DNA of 21,036 nt, taken from contig CAJUQN010000046.1 of NCBI GenBank assembly GCA_910588625.1, positions 1-21,036 of the forward strand, written 5' to 3'. Under the pieces are notes generated by a model, which made no database searches, was not told the DNA's origin, and saw nothing but the letters and a program-made list of their open reading frames with translations. Both the position numbers and the translations under genes were made by a program. Below, one piece after another: positions 6,472 through 17,300 of the stretch. Each line of letters begins with the position of its first letter. Position 1 is the first letter of the stretch. Source of the stretch: an uncultured Oscillospiraceae bacterium. GTDB lineage: Bacteria > Bacillota > Clostridia > Oscillospirales > Oscillospiraceae.

Positions 6472-9400
6472 CCTCCCGGCGTATCGGTATGTGGGGGATT
6501 CCGTCTCCGTGAAAACCACGCTCACCGGCGCGGAGGCCGTCACCTGGGAGCTGACCCGTGACGGGAAATCTATCGCCATGCCGGAGGGCTTCACCAAGGA
6601 CGGCGGCATCTGCTACTTCATGGAGGCTGGGCGGTATGTGCTGCGCGGCACCGTGGAGAACAGCGGCGGCAAAGCCTACTGCGAGAAAACTGTGGAGGTC
6701 CTGCCCATCGGGGACATTGCCTTTTCCCTGCCGGAGTACGGCTACACCGACCGGACGGAGGATGTGAAGCTGCTGCTAAAAAATGACCTGGACGGCTCCG
6801 TGGTCTGGACGCTGACGAAGGACGGCGCAAACCAGCCCCTCGCCAGCTTCACCAAGGAGGGCGGCACACTGGCTCTGGCCAGGACGGGCAAGTACACCCT
6901 GACGGCTACCCTCGCGGACGCCGCCGGGAAGCAGTACACCGCTAGCCAGTCCATCACCATCCTGCCGGTAATCGTTCCCACCGTGACCGCCAGCGCGGAG
7001 AAGGTGCATGACGGCGGGACAGTGGAGATCGGCCTGACGGTGGAGGGCGGCAAGCCCGATTCCGTCCGCTGGACACTGACCAGGGACGGCAAGGAGGTTC
7101 CCGTGACCCTCTCCGCCAACGGCGGGACACTCACCTTTGACGGTGCTGGGGACTACATCCTCACCGCTATCGCCAAGGATGCCCAGGGCCGGGAGTTTTC
7201 TTCTGAGCCTGTGACTATCAAGGCCCTCCCGAACCTGCCCCTCTCCCTGACCGCTGACACCGACAAACTCCATGAAGATGAAGCGGTGGCAATCAGCCTG
7301 ACCGTGGAGCATGGCACACCCTCGACTGTTGCATGGACCTTAACCCGTGACGGCGAGGGTATTGCTATTTCTCTGGACGATAACGGCGGCAAGCTGACCT
7401 TTGACGGAGCCGGGGCCTACGTCCTGACCGCTACCGTCACGGACGAGCTGGGGAAGGAGTACACCGCCGCCCTGCCGTTGGAGGTCTGCCCGGTGATCGT
7501 CCTGACGCTGGACGCGCCGGAGACGGCCCACATCGACCAGCCTGCCACTGTCAGCCTGACGGGAACCGACCTGGACGTGATCTGGGAAATCACTTCCGAA
7601 GCGGGAGAGATCATCCCCGCCACATTAAATAATGACGGCGGCGAGATCACATTCCCCTCTGCCGGTAACTACACCGTGACCGCCAGCGTGACGGACCACC
7701 TGGGCCGGACATTCAGCGCCAGCGCCGCCATCGCCGTATGGGACACCATGGGCCTGTCCTTCAAGCTCCCGGAGTTCGCCCACCCGGATGAGACGGTAAA
7801 GGTGAAAATGACCTCCGAAAATGTAGGGGACAGCAAAATTGCGTGGTCCCTGACCGTGGACGGCCAGCCCGTTTCTCTCGCTGCTGGTATCACCGGGACC
7901 CTCGACAACGCTGGGGGTAACGTGAAATTCCTCCAGACTGGCACGAACGTCCTGACCGCCTCCGTGACGGATGGCCTGGGCCGTGACTTCACCTATGAGC
8001 AGACCATTGAGGTCTATCCCGTCCTCTCCCTGAAGCTGACGGCGGATGCCGCTACCCATACGGACGAGCAGATCAGTGTCACGCTGGAAAAGGACACCGC
8101 CCTGCCCGTGGCCTGGAAGATCACGCCGTCCAATGACCCCTCTGCTGCTGTGGAGTACACTGGCAACCTGACGGACAACGGCGGCACCATCCAGATCACC
8201 AGCGCCGGGGCCTACGATATTTCCGCCAGCGTGACCGACCCCACCGGGCGGGTGTTCGCCGCTCCTGCTGTGACTGTGGCAGTCTACCCCGTGGCGGGCC
8301 TGGACTTCACCCTCCCTGCCGCCGCGTGGACGGACAGCAGCACTCCCGTGGACCTCCTGACCAGCGATTTGCAGGGGCAGGACGTAACCTGGACGCTGAC
8401 GAAGGACGGCGCGGCGGTTTCCCTGACCGGCTCCATGCTGGGCGACCTGGGCAACCTGGGCGGCAAAGTCCGTTTTCCCGAAGTGGGGACCTACACTCTG
8501 ACCGCCTCCGCCGTAGACGCGCTGGGCCGGGAGTATTCCTGCCAGCAGACCATCCGCATTTACCCTGTTGTTGGCCTGACCGTTTCCACCAGCGATATGA
8601 GCCATACCGATACCGCCGAGGATGTGCGGCTGACCACCGAGAACCTGGGCAGCAACGAAGTGGTCTGGACAGTCCTGCGGGACGGCAAAGAGATCATGCC
8701 GCCCTTTGACCTGACCGCCAGGGGCGGGCATGGCTTCTTCTCAGAACCTGGCTTTTACACCTTCACCGCCAGCGTGACGGATGAGCTGGGCCGTGTCACC
8801 ACCGCCACGGCTTCCATCCAGATTTACCCCGTGGGCGTGTCCGGCTTCTATCTGCCCAAAATGTTCCACACCGATTCTGTTGTCACGCTGGTGACTGGCT
8901 TTGAGGAATTGGGCGAGAACCCCCTGCGCTGGTCCCTGACCCGGAACGGCGAGAATGTCCCCGTGGCCGACTATGTGACCGGGGAGCTGACGGCTGACGG
9001 CGGGAAAATCCAGTTCAAGCAGGCGGGCGAGTACAAGCTGAAAGCCAGCTTCAAGGACGCTGGGGGCCGCTCCTACTCCTATGAGCAGTCCTTCACCGTC
9101 TATCCCATTCCCGTGATCGCCTGGACCATGCCCGGCTACGCACACACGGACAGTACCTTTACCGTGGCTGTTGAATCCAAAAACGTGGTGGCGGACACTG
9201 CAATCCAGTGGCACATTGACGACACCTACGGCCTCCGCCAGAATTGGGGGACCTACGTTGCCGGGACCCTCGGCACTGTTCCCGGCGATATTCGGATCAA
9301 ACACGCGGGCGTGTTCACTCTCGGCTGTGAGATCACCGACCCCACCGGGCGGGTATTCTCCTTTGACGGTCCCAGCATCGAAGTTCTGGCAGATCAGGAG

Positions 9401-11284
9401 TTGCAGGTGGATATGGTGGAGCGGCAGGTCTACACCGGCGAGACAGTACAGGTGCGGACCCTGGGCAATAACATTGAGCTGCCTGTGGAGTGGTCCTTGG
9501 AGAAGGACGGCAAGCCCGCAGACCTCTCCACCTATGTCACCGGGGACCTCAACAACCTGGGCGGGGCGATTCAGTTTACCCAAGGCGGAGAGTTCCGGCT
9601 GATCGGCACTCTGCGGGACGGCCTGGGCCGGACCTTCACCGCCAGCGACACCATTACTGTTCTGCCCGTTGGCTCCCTGCAATTCTCCATGGCGGATATG
9701 GAGTATGTGGGCAACCGCGTTCCCGTGGTCATGGATAAGCTGTTTAATCCTGACGGTGCGAAGATCACATGGTCCGCGCAGAAGGACGGAGCGGCCTGCA
9801 TGATTGATCTGTCCAACCTGGACAATGACGGCGGCACCGTGATCTTCCCCGAACCCGGCGAGTACACCCTGACCGCCACCCTCCGGGACAGCAATGGCAA
9901 GACCGCCACCGCCAGCCAGAGCATTACCATCATTTTCAAAGCCGCCCTGACCGTCACCGCTCCCGATTCCATCCATATCGGAACCAAGTTCCCCGTGGGC
10001 ATCAGCGGAGCGGGCAGTCTGCCCGTGAGCTGGGGCGTGAAGCTGGGCGGCAGGCCCGTCACCCTGGACAGCAACACCGGCTTCCTTTCCAATGACGGCG
10101 GTGATCTGGCCCTCTATGCCGAAGGAACCTACACCATCACCGCCACAGTGCGGGATGACGCGGGCAACCTGACCAGTGCCTTTGCCAACATCACCGTGAC
10201 CAACACCGCCCCTGTGATCGAGAGCTTCACCGCCAACGCCACCCGGAACATGAAGGATGGCCGTTTCTATGCTGACCTGAGCGCCGTGGCCTCTGACCCG
10301 GACGGGGACGCTGTGCATCTGGAATGGAGCAGCGAGTACCAGCAGGACGGCTATTATGAGGTTGGTACACACACCATCCGCGTCCGTGCTGTGGATGAGT
10401 GGGGCGCGGCCTCCGCCTGGGAGAGCCGGACGATTGAGTTCATCAACAACGCTCCTGTTATCACCAGCTTCACCGCCAGCGTGACCCGGCAGACCAGCGG
10501 CAATAACTTCTTTGCCAATGTCTCCGCTACGGCCAGTGACCCGGACGGCGATACGGTCCGGCTGGAATGGGGCGGGGACTACGTTTCCTCCGGCTGGTAT
10601 TCCCGAAATGGCTCCCATACCATTCGGGTGCGGGCGGTGGATTCCTACGGTGCGGCCTCTCCCTGGCAGGAGAAAACCATTGAATTTGTCAATCAGGCTC
10701 CCAGCAAGCCGGTTATCACCAGAAATCCCGCCAACGGCGTGGTGCGGCCCAGCCAAGCGGTGACGATCACCGCCAGCTCCACCGACCCGGAAGGGGACGC
10801 TATTACTTATGAATGGGACGGCAGGGACAAGGAAACCACCACCTATGGCTACGGAAAGCATCTGGTGAAGTGCAGAGCTGTTGACGCTTACGGGGCCGCT
10901 TCTCCCTGGTCCGCTATCGTGTTCTTTGTGGCGGATGATGTGGGCGGCGGCATGACCCTGACCTCCGCCAACTCCTTCATTGAGGAAACCGGCATCAATT
11001 TCCAGGACAATGGGGAGACGATCTACGGTTACATCACCGAGTACACCTTTGATGTTCCCGCCGTCAGCGGTCACAACGGCAGCGACTACGGCAGGGTCGA
11101 AGCCTATAACATTCGCACCGGCCAATGGGATGAGATCGCCTATAAGACTACGAATAACGGCGTGACCCTCTCCGGCAAGCTGCCCACCGGCACCTATACG
11201 CAGATGAGGTTCTATTACTATACGAACCACGACTGTATGTATAACAAGAGCAACATCACCTATTCCATTGTATTTGACTTTTAA
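6392..11284 (+). CDS. Giant Ig-like repeat surface protein, 5' end disrupted
   Basis: The open frame spans 1630 codons. Residues 1-21 are an out-of-frame reading of the signal/SLH remnant and not real protein sequence. From residue 22 come 14 Ig-like repeats of about 80-95 residues (pattern: TD..V, V.W.LT.DG, GG.i.F...G.YtLTASVtD.lGR.f, then i.vyPV). Next are three repeats with SDPDGD and HTIRVRAVD..GAASPW, typical of PKD/FN3-like folds (about 1275-1515). A final ~110-residue domain is rich in Tyr/Thr/Asn and ends in SIVFDF. There is no membrane anchor or sorting signal. ATG 6392 has no Shine-Dalgarno sequence and no secretion signal follows, so as it stands the product would be unexported or untranslated; either the gene is decaying or the head is rearranged. 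Seventeen bp separate it from the next surface gene, indicating one operon and possibly a partnership on the cell surface. Confidence 0.75.
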   Translation: MPPMPTRSPTTATPTAIGPMKPTIAFDLPAYRYVGDSVSVKTTLTGAEAVTWELTRDGKSIAMPEGFTKDGGICYFMEAGRYVLRGTVENSGGKAYCEKTVEVLPIGDIAFSLPEYGYTDRTEDVKLLLKNDLDGSVVWTLTKDGANQPLASFTKEGGTLALARTGKYTLTATLADAAGKQYTASQSITILPVIVPTVTASAEKVHDGGTVEIGLTVEGGKPDSVRWTLTRDGKEVPVTLSANGGTLTFDGAGDYILTAIAKDAQGREFSSEPVTIKALPNLPLSLTADTDKLHEDEAVAISLTVEHGTPSTVAWTLTRDGEGIAISLDDNGGKLTFDGAGAYVLTATVTDELGKEYTAALPLEVCPVIVLTLDAPETAHIDQPATVSLTGTDLDVIWEITSEAGEIIPATLNNDGGEITFPSAGNYTVTASVTDHLGRTFSASAAIAVWDTMGLSFKLPEFAHPDETVKVKMTSENVGDSKIAWSLTVDGQPVSLAAGITGTLDNAGGNVKFLQTGTNVLTASVTDGLGRDFTYEQTIEVYPVLSLKLTADAATHTDEQISVTLEKDTALPVAWKITPSNDPSAAVEYTGNLTDNGGTIQITSAGAYDISASVTDPTGRVFAAPAVTVAVYPVAGLDFTLPAAAWTDSSTPVDLLTSDLQGQDVTWTLTKDGAAVSLTGSMLGDLGNLGGKVRFPEVGTYTLTASAVDALGREYSCQQTIRIYPVVGLTVSTSDMSHTDTAEDVRLTTENLGSNEVVWTVLRDGKEIMPPFDLTARGGHGFFSEPGFYTFTASVTDELGRVTTATASIQIYPVGVSGFYLPKMFHTDSVVTLVTGFEELGENPLRWSLTRNGENVPVADYVTGELTADGGKIQFKQAGEYKLKASFKDAGGRSYSYEQSFTVYPIPVIAWTMPGYAHTDSTFTVAVESKNVVADTAIQWHIDDTYGLRQNWGTYVAGTLGTVPGDIRIKHAGVFTLGCEITDPTGRVFSFDGPSIEVLADQELQVDMVERQVYTGETVQVRTLGNNIELPVEWSLEKDGKPADLSTYVTGDLNNLGGAIQFTQGGEFRLIGTLRDGLGRTFTASDTITVLPVGSLQFSMADMEYVGNRVPVVMDKLFNPDGAKITWSAQKDGAACMIDLSNLDNDGGTVIFPEPGEYTLTATLRDSNGKTATASQSITIIFKAALTVTAPDSIHIGTKFPVGISGAGSLPVSWGVKLGGRPVTLDSNTGFLSNDGGDLALYAEGTYTITATVRDDAGNLTSAFANITVTNTAPVIESFTANATRNMKDGRFYADLSAVASDPDGDAVHLEWSSEYQQDGYYEVGTHTIRVRAVDEWGAASAWESRTIEFINNAPVITSFTASVTRQTSGNNFFANVSATASDPDGDTVRLEWGGDYVSSGWYSRNGSHTIRVRAVDSYGAASPWQEKTIEFVNQAPSKPVITRNPANGVVRPSQAVTITASSTDPEGDAITYEWDGRDKETTTYGYGKHLVKCRAVDAYGAASPWSAIVFFVADDVGGGMTLTSANSFIEETGINFQDNGETIYGYITEYTFDVPAVSGHNGSDYGRVEAYNIRTGQWDEIAYKTTNNGVTLSGKLPTGTYTQMRFYYYTNHDCMYNKSNITYSIVFDF
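6455..10212 (+). repeat. Array of 14 diverged Ig-like repeats
   Basis: Fourteen tandem coding repeats of about 240-285 bp each are recognisable by the recurring W.LT.DG and YTLTASVTDxLGR motifs. The ASVTD segment and the IxVYPV ending are the most conserved. Copies are clearly diverged in amino acids and codons, so the array is old and not a recent amplification, and it is unlikely to recombine freely. Confidence 0.8.
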
Positions 11285-11301
11285 GATAAGGAGATTTGCC
11301 T

Positions 11302-14300
11302 ATGCGAAAAACGAAAAACCTTTCCCGCGTAATGAGCATGATCCTGGCGTTCTGTCTGAGTGTGGCCCTGCTGCCTGCCCAGGCGTTTGCCGCCACCACA
11401 GATGACGACCCCGCCACATGGCCCGCGCCGGATTCCCACTACACGGCCCCGGACAAGAACCCCGTCTATCTCATGGTGGACTTCACCGATGAGGACAACG
11501 GCGGTGTTGCGGCTGCTCACCGCTGTCTCTCCGGCGCGGAGCTGAACCCGGATATTGTCAAGGCCACCGCCTCCGCTGGCGGGCGGGTCAAGTACACCTG
11601 CGACACCTGCGGAAGCTGGGCGCAGATCAATGTCCCCGCCCTGACCCTGAGCGCGTTTACCCTGGACCCGGCCTATCTTTCCGCCACTACCACGGGCGTG
11701 GAGTACAGCGGGAACGCCTACACGGTAGTCTACAACGTGGCCCCGGCTTTCCACCGCTATGTGGGCACTACGCTGGACAACCATGTGTCCGTCACCGCTC
11801 CCGGCTCCTATGGCATTATCATCACCGTGGACAGCGCCATCTATGACAATGTGGAGCTGCGGACGGCGGAGCGGCTGCTGGTCTATCCCAAGGCCGTCCC
11901 CTGGACTGCTGAATTTGACAGCAAAATCTATGACGGGAACAGTCTGCTGGATGGCAAAACCGTCACCTATCTGGACGTGAACGGCGTTTCCGTTCCCGCC
12001 GCCCTCTCCGCCTGTCAGGTGAAGGTGGAGGGCGGGGAGCTGACGGTGGACACCGCCGCCCCCGTCACCCGACCCGTGGCTGCTGGTCCCTACGCCATCG
12101 GCGCGACCATCACGGATGATAACTACGTCTGGCAGACCGAGGACGGCAAATATAACACTGTCTATACCCTGGCCTGGATTTTCCCCGCCACCAATACCAT
12201 CTATGTGGGCGATACCGTCCAGGCGGTGAGGCTGACCACCGGCAGCAGCCTGTATCCCTCCCCCTACACCTGGACCATTGACCCCAGCTATGCCGGGTTC
12301 AATTCCAGCAAGCCCGGAACCACCGAGGTCCAGGCGGTTATCACCAAAGGCGGCACGTCCTTTGGCCGTGTCACCATCCCCGTGACCGTCGTTCCCCGGC
12401 CCATTCTCAGCGTGGAGGAAGTGGTGCGGACCGCCCCCATGGGGACGGCGTTCAATAAGCTGGGCCTGCCCACTTCCGTCTCCGTTGTGGCTGAGGGCGG
12501 CACGGGCAACGCCCAGACCGTCACCGGCGTTCCCGTCACATGGAGCAGTACCGGCTATGACCCCTATGCCCTGACGCAGACGGTCCGGGGGACGCTGAAC
12601 CTCTCCCGGTTCCCCCAACTCTCCGGCGACAATATCCCCGCTGTCACCGCCACGGTCAATCTGACCTACGGCACGGTGGAGGCCCCCACCGTCAGCGACT
12701 ACGCCAAGACCTATGATGGGCAGTCCACCGCCCTGCCCATGCCCGGACTGCCGGACGGCATCCGGTCCGTGGCAATTTCCTACAAGGGGACCACGAACAG
12801 CGGTCGGCCTTACAGCAGCGCCTCCGCCCCGGTGAATGCGGGCAGCTACACCGCTACTGTCTCCTTTGTTATGGAGCCGGGTTATCCCCAGCTCTCCGGC
12901 GTGACCGCGCAGTATGTGATTGAAAAGGCGGCGCAGACCTGTCCCGCCCCCACGCTGGCGGCGTCCGACACCAATTCCCTGACGCTGAACGCGGTGGAGA
13001 ACGCCGAGTACAGCATGGACGGGCAGGTGTGGCAGGACAGCCCCGTGTTCAAAAATCTGGACGCTGGCACCGCCTACACCCTCTACCAGCGGTTGAAAAC
13101 CACCGAGGACGGCAACTATGACGCTTCTCCCGCCGTCTCCGCGCAGTTCTCCACCGAGTACACCACCGTGGACCCCGGAGATCTGTCCGCTGTCCTCAAG
13201 CCGCAGTCCTATCCTTACACCGGGAACCCCATTGCCTATCAGGTCCCGGCCATTTCCCACGTTACCCGGTCCACCGTGACCTATACCGTGGACGGCCAGA
13301 CCACCACCGCCGCCCCCACCAACGCGGGGACCTATCCCGTGACCGTCAGCTTCACCATGCAGGCGGGGACCGCTCCCCTGGACCCGGTGACTTCCACGCT
13401 GACCATCACAAAGGTGGAGCAGAACGCCCCCAACCCGCCCCGTGCCAGCAATACCGCCACCAACTCCATCACCGTCACCGCCATTCCTGGGGCGGTGTTT
13501 TCCATTGATGGGGGCAAGACGTGGCAGGCCAGCACCATTTTTGAGGGGCTGACCCCGGACACGGCCTATACCATCCTGGCTAAGTATCCCGGAGATCGCA
13601 ACCATGAGGAAAGCCCCACTTCCTCCGCCATTATCCGCACCACCCGGCAGAACGCCTCCGCTGGGACGGTCCAGTCCGCCGTCTACACCTATGACGGGAC
13701 GCCGAAATCGCTGGTTGCGGATGTTCCCGCCGGATGCACTCAGGTGGTGCAGACCTTCACCGGGACCAATGGCACCGCCTACGGTCCCACCACCGAGCCG
13801 CCCACCAATCCCGGCGTTTACAATGTGAAGGTCAGCTACACCATGCAGAGCGGCTATGCGGAGTTGCAGCCGCAGTACGCCACCCTGACCATCAACAAGG
13901 CCACTCCCGCCAAGCCCCTGGCCCCCGTGGTCACTGGCGTGACGGATTCCTCCATCACCATTGAAGTGGTGGACGGCATGGCCTATTCCATTGACGGCGG
14001 TGTAACGTGGCAGACCACCGATACCTTCACCGGCCTGAACCGGGACACCACCTATGAGATCAAGGTCAAGGCGGTGGAGACGGCCTGTTATAAGGAGCTG
14101 GAAGGCCCCTCCACTATGCAGGCCACCGAGAAAACCATTGTCACCTTTGAGCGGTTCGCGGATCAGACGGTGGAGTACACCGGCCACGCGCAGACCTATA
14201 CGCTGCCGAAGTCTGTACCCGGCATCGCCTCCATGACCATCACCGGCTATGACGGCATTGCCACCCCGCCTGTCACCGTGGGCGATTATGTGGTCAACAT

Positions 14301-17300
14301 CGACTTTGTGGCGGCAGAGGGATATAAGCTGCCCGAAACGCTCCCCGCCCCGGTGCTGCATATCACCCGCGCCTCCGGCGAGGCCGGGACTGTCCGGCCC
14401 GTGCTGAAGGATGAGACTGTCACCTACACCGGCGACCCCCAGCGTTACCACGGGGCGGACGGCATTGAGGGCATTTCCTCCGTTGCCCTGACCTACACCG
14501 GCGCGGACGGCGTGGAGAGTACCTCCGCTCCCACCAACGCCGGAGTTTACCATGTGACCGCCATTTTCTCCCCGGACGCCAATCACACCCTGGCGGCTGG
14601 TGACTACTCTGCTACGCTCACCATCCGCAAGGCGGGGCAGGACACCCCCATGGCTGTCCTGGAAAGCAGTTCTTCTCATTCTCTGACTGTCTCCGCCATT
14701 CCTGGTGCGGAGTACAGCATTGACGGCGGGACCACTTGGCAAACCAGTAACACCTTTGGAGGACTGGAACCTGACAAGAGCTACACCATCCTGGTCCGTA
14801 TGGCTGAGGACGAAAATCACACCGTCTCCGGCTCCCGGCCCGTTTCCGGCAGAACCACCGACACGCCGGTGGACATTCTGGACACGGATATGCCCGCTTA
14901 CAGTACCGTCTACAACGGCAACCGCCAGCCCTATCCCTACACGGATTTGCTCACCAGCATGGAGGGCGTCAGAAGCGTCAGCGTCATGTACGTTGGCACT
15001 CTCGCCAGCGGCAACCCCTATGAGACATCCGAGGCCCCCGTGGACGCTGGCACCTATAAGGTCCGTTTCTACCTGGTTGCCGAGGACGGCTACGATCTGA
15101 CCGCCGAGCAGGTCTATGCGGATATGACCATCTCCAAGGCCCCGCAGACCATGACCAACCCTCCCACCATTGCCCGCCGCACGACCACCACTATTGCGCT
15201 GAACCCCGTCCCCGGCGCGGAGTACAGCATGGACGGGGGCGAGACGTGGCAGGACAGCCCCAAGTTTACCGGCCTGACCCCGGATACCGTTTACACCTTC
15301 ACCCAGCGGATGAAGGAGACGGATAATCTCACCGTCTCTGACAGTCAGAGCGTGGAGGGCCGGACCGTGGCCGACACAGGGCTGAATTATGAGATTGACT
15401 ACCGGAAGGAAATCATCACCTTTGACCCTGATGTGGTGGAGGCCGGGAAGGACTACACCCTGACCGATAATCTGCCCAGCGGCGGCACGATCACCCCCAG
15501 CACAACACTCTATGTCCGTCTGGTGGACGATGGCACCGGCAATCCCGGCCCTGTGGTCATGGAGGTCCTGCCGGAGCGTCCCGCTGCCCCGGACGTGAAG
15601 GTGAATCCCTTCGATTTCACCATGAATACCACCACCGGCATGGAGTATTCCGATGACGGCGGCGAAACCTGGAAGCCCTGCGAGGACCGGCAGAACGTGG
15701 AGGACCGGCAGGGCGAGACGCTGCTGGTGCGGATCGCCGCCACGGACGATTCCTTTAAGAGCGACCCCACCACTGTGACCGTCCCCGTTCGGGGGGCGGC
15801 TCCTGTGCTGACCATTGACAACGCCACCGAACGCATGGACAGCACCGCCGCTATGGAGTATTCCAAGGACGGCGGTACGACCTGGATTCCTTGCCTGGAC
15901 AACATGGACCTGTCCGAGCTGACCAATGCCACCCTTCTGGTGCGTTACGCCTGTGACGGCATCAAGCCCGCCAGCAACACCGCCACCCTGACTGTCCCCA
16001 GCCGGAACGCCGCACCCACCGCCGGCATTGACCGTGTGGCCGAGCTGCTGACTGTCTCCGGCACCGTGCCGGAGTACCGGACGGAAAGCGGCTGGACCAC
16101 TGTGCCCGCTAATGGTCTGGATGTGTCCAGCTTCTACGGCAAGGAGCTGGCTGTCCGGGAGAAGTACGATGTTGACCACTTCGCCAGTCTGCCCGTGCTG
16201 GTGAAGGTCCCGCAGAAGGGCGCAAAGCCCGATCTGACCATTGACCGGGACAAGCAGACGGTCAACACCACCGCTGGCATGGAGTACAGCACGGACGGCG
16301 GCAAGACCTGGACCAAGTGCGACCCGGATATGGACGTTTCTCACCTGACCGGCCAGACGATTCTTGTTCGGGAGGCCGCGACCGAGGATAAATTCGCCAG
16401 CGATGCCACCGAACTGCGGATTCCCAATCGGACGGAGAATCCCACTGTCACCCTGGACACCATCACCGAGACGGTGAACACCACCACGGATATGGACTAC
16501 TCCATTGACAGCGGCTTGACCTGGAACCCCTGCACCAAGCCCCTGGACGTGTCCAATCTGACCGGGCAGACAATTATCATCCGCAATCATGGGGATGAAA
16601 GCTCCTTCCCCAGCAGCGGCGTGAGCGTCCAGATTCCCACCCGCCGGGAGGCCCCCAAGGTGAAGGTGGACAGCAAGGCCCAGACCGTCAGCTCCGACAA
16701 GGGCGTGGAGTTCTCCGCTGACGGCGGCAAAACATGGGCCGCTCTGGAAAAGCCGCTGAACACCGCTGACTACCTGGGCAAAACGGTCCTGTTCCGGTTC
16801 CCCGCCACCAAAACGGATTTTGCCAGCCGGACCGTCACCGTGGTGATCTCCAAGCACCCCGGCGCTCCTGTGCTGGTCTTTGACCCTGACAATGAGACGC
16901 TGAACACTACGCCGGATATGGAGTACAGCACGGACGGCGGCAAGACCTGGAAGCCCTGCCCGAACCTGCTGGACGTGTCTGATCTGGCCGGGAAGGATGT
17001 TCTTATCCGCTACCCCGGCAAGGGTGACGGCCTGCCCGGTGAGACGGTTACGGTGAAGATTCCTGACCGCCGCAAGGCTCCCAGCGTGGGCCATACCGAT
17101 GAAACCCGGCAGGGCCGGAATGACGGTACTTTCACCAAGACAGATAAGACCATGGAATACCGGCTCCTGCCCGACGGCAAGTGGACCGCTATCACAGGGA
17201 ACACCGTGAGGGGACTGGCTCCCGGCACATACGAGGTGCGCTATGCGGCCACCGCCTCTGAAATGGCCTCCCAGGTCCAGAAGGTCACGATTGCCAAGGG

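Noticed and set aside
8741..11230. Long minus-strand open frames opposite the Ig-repeat protein (also 7625-8731)
   Set aside because: Same codon-bias shadow effect; compositionally biased and periodically repetitive only because the sense strand encodes repeats.
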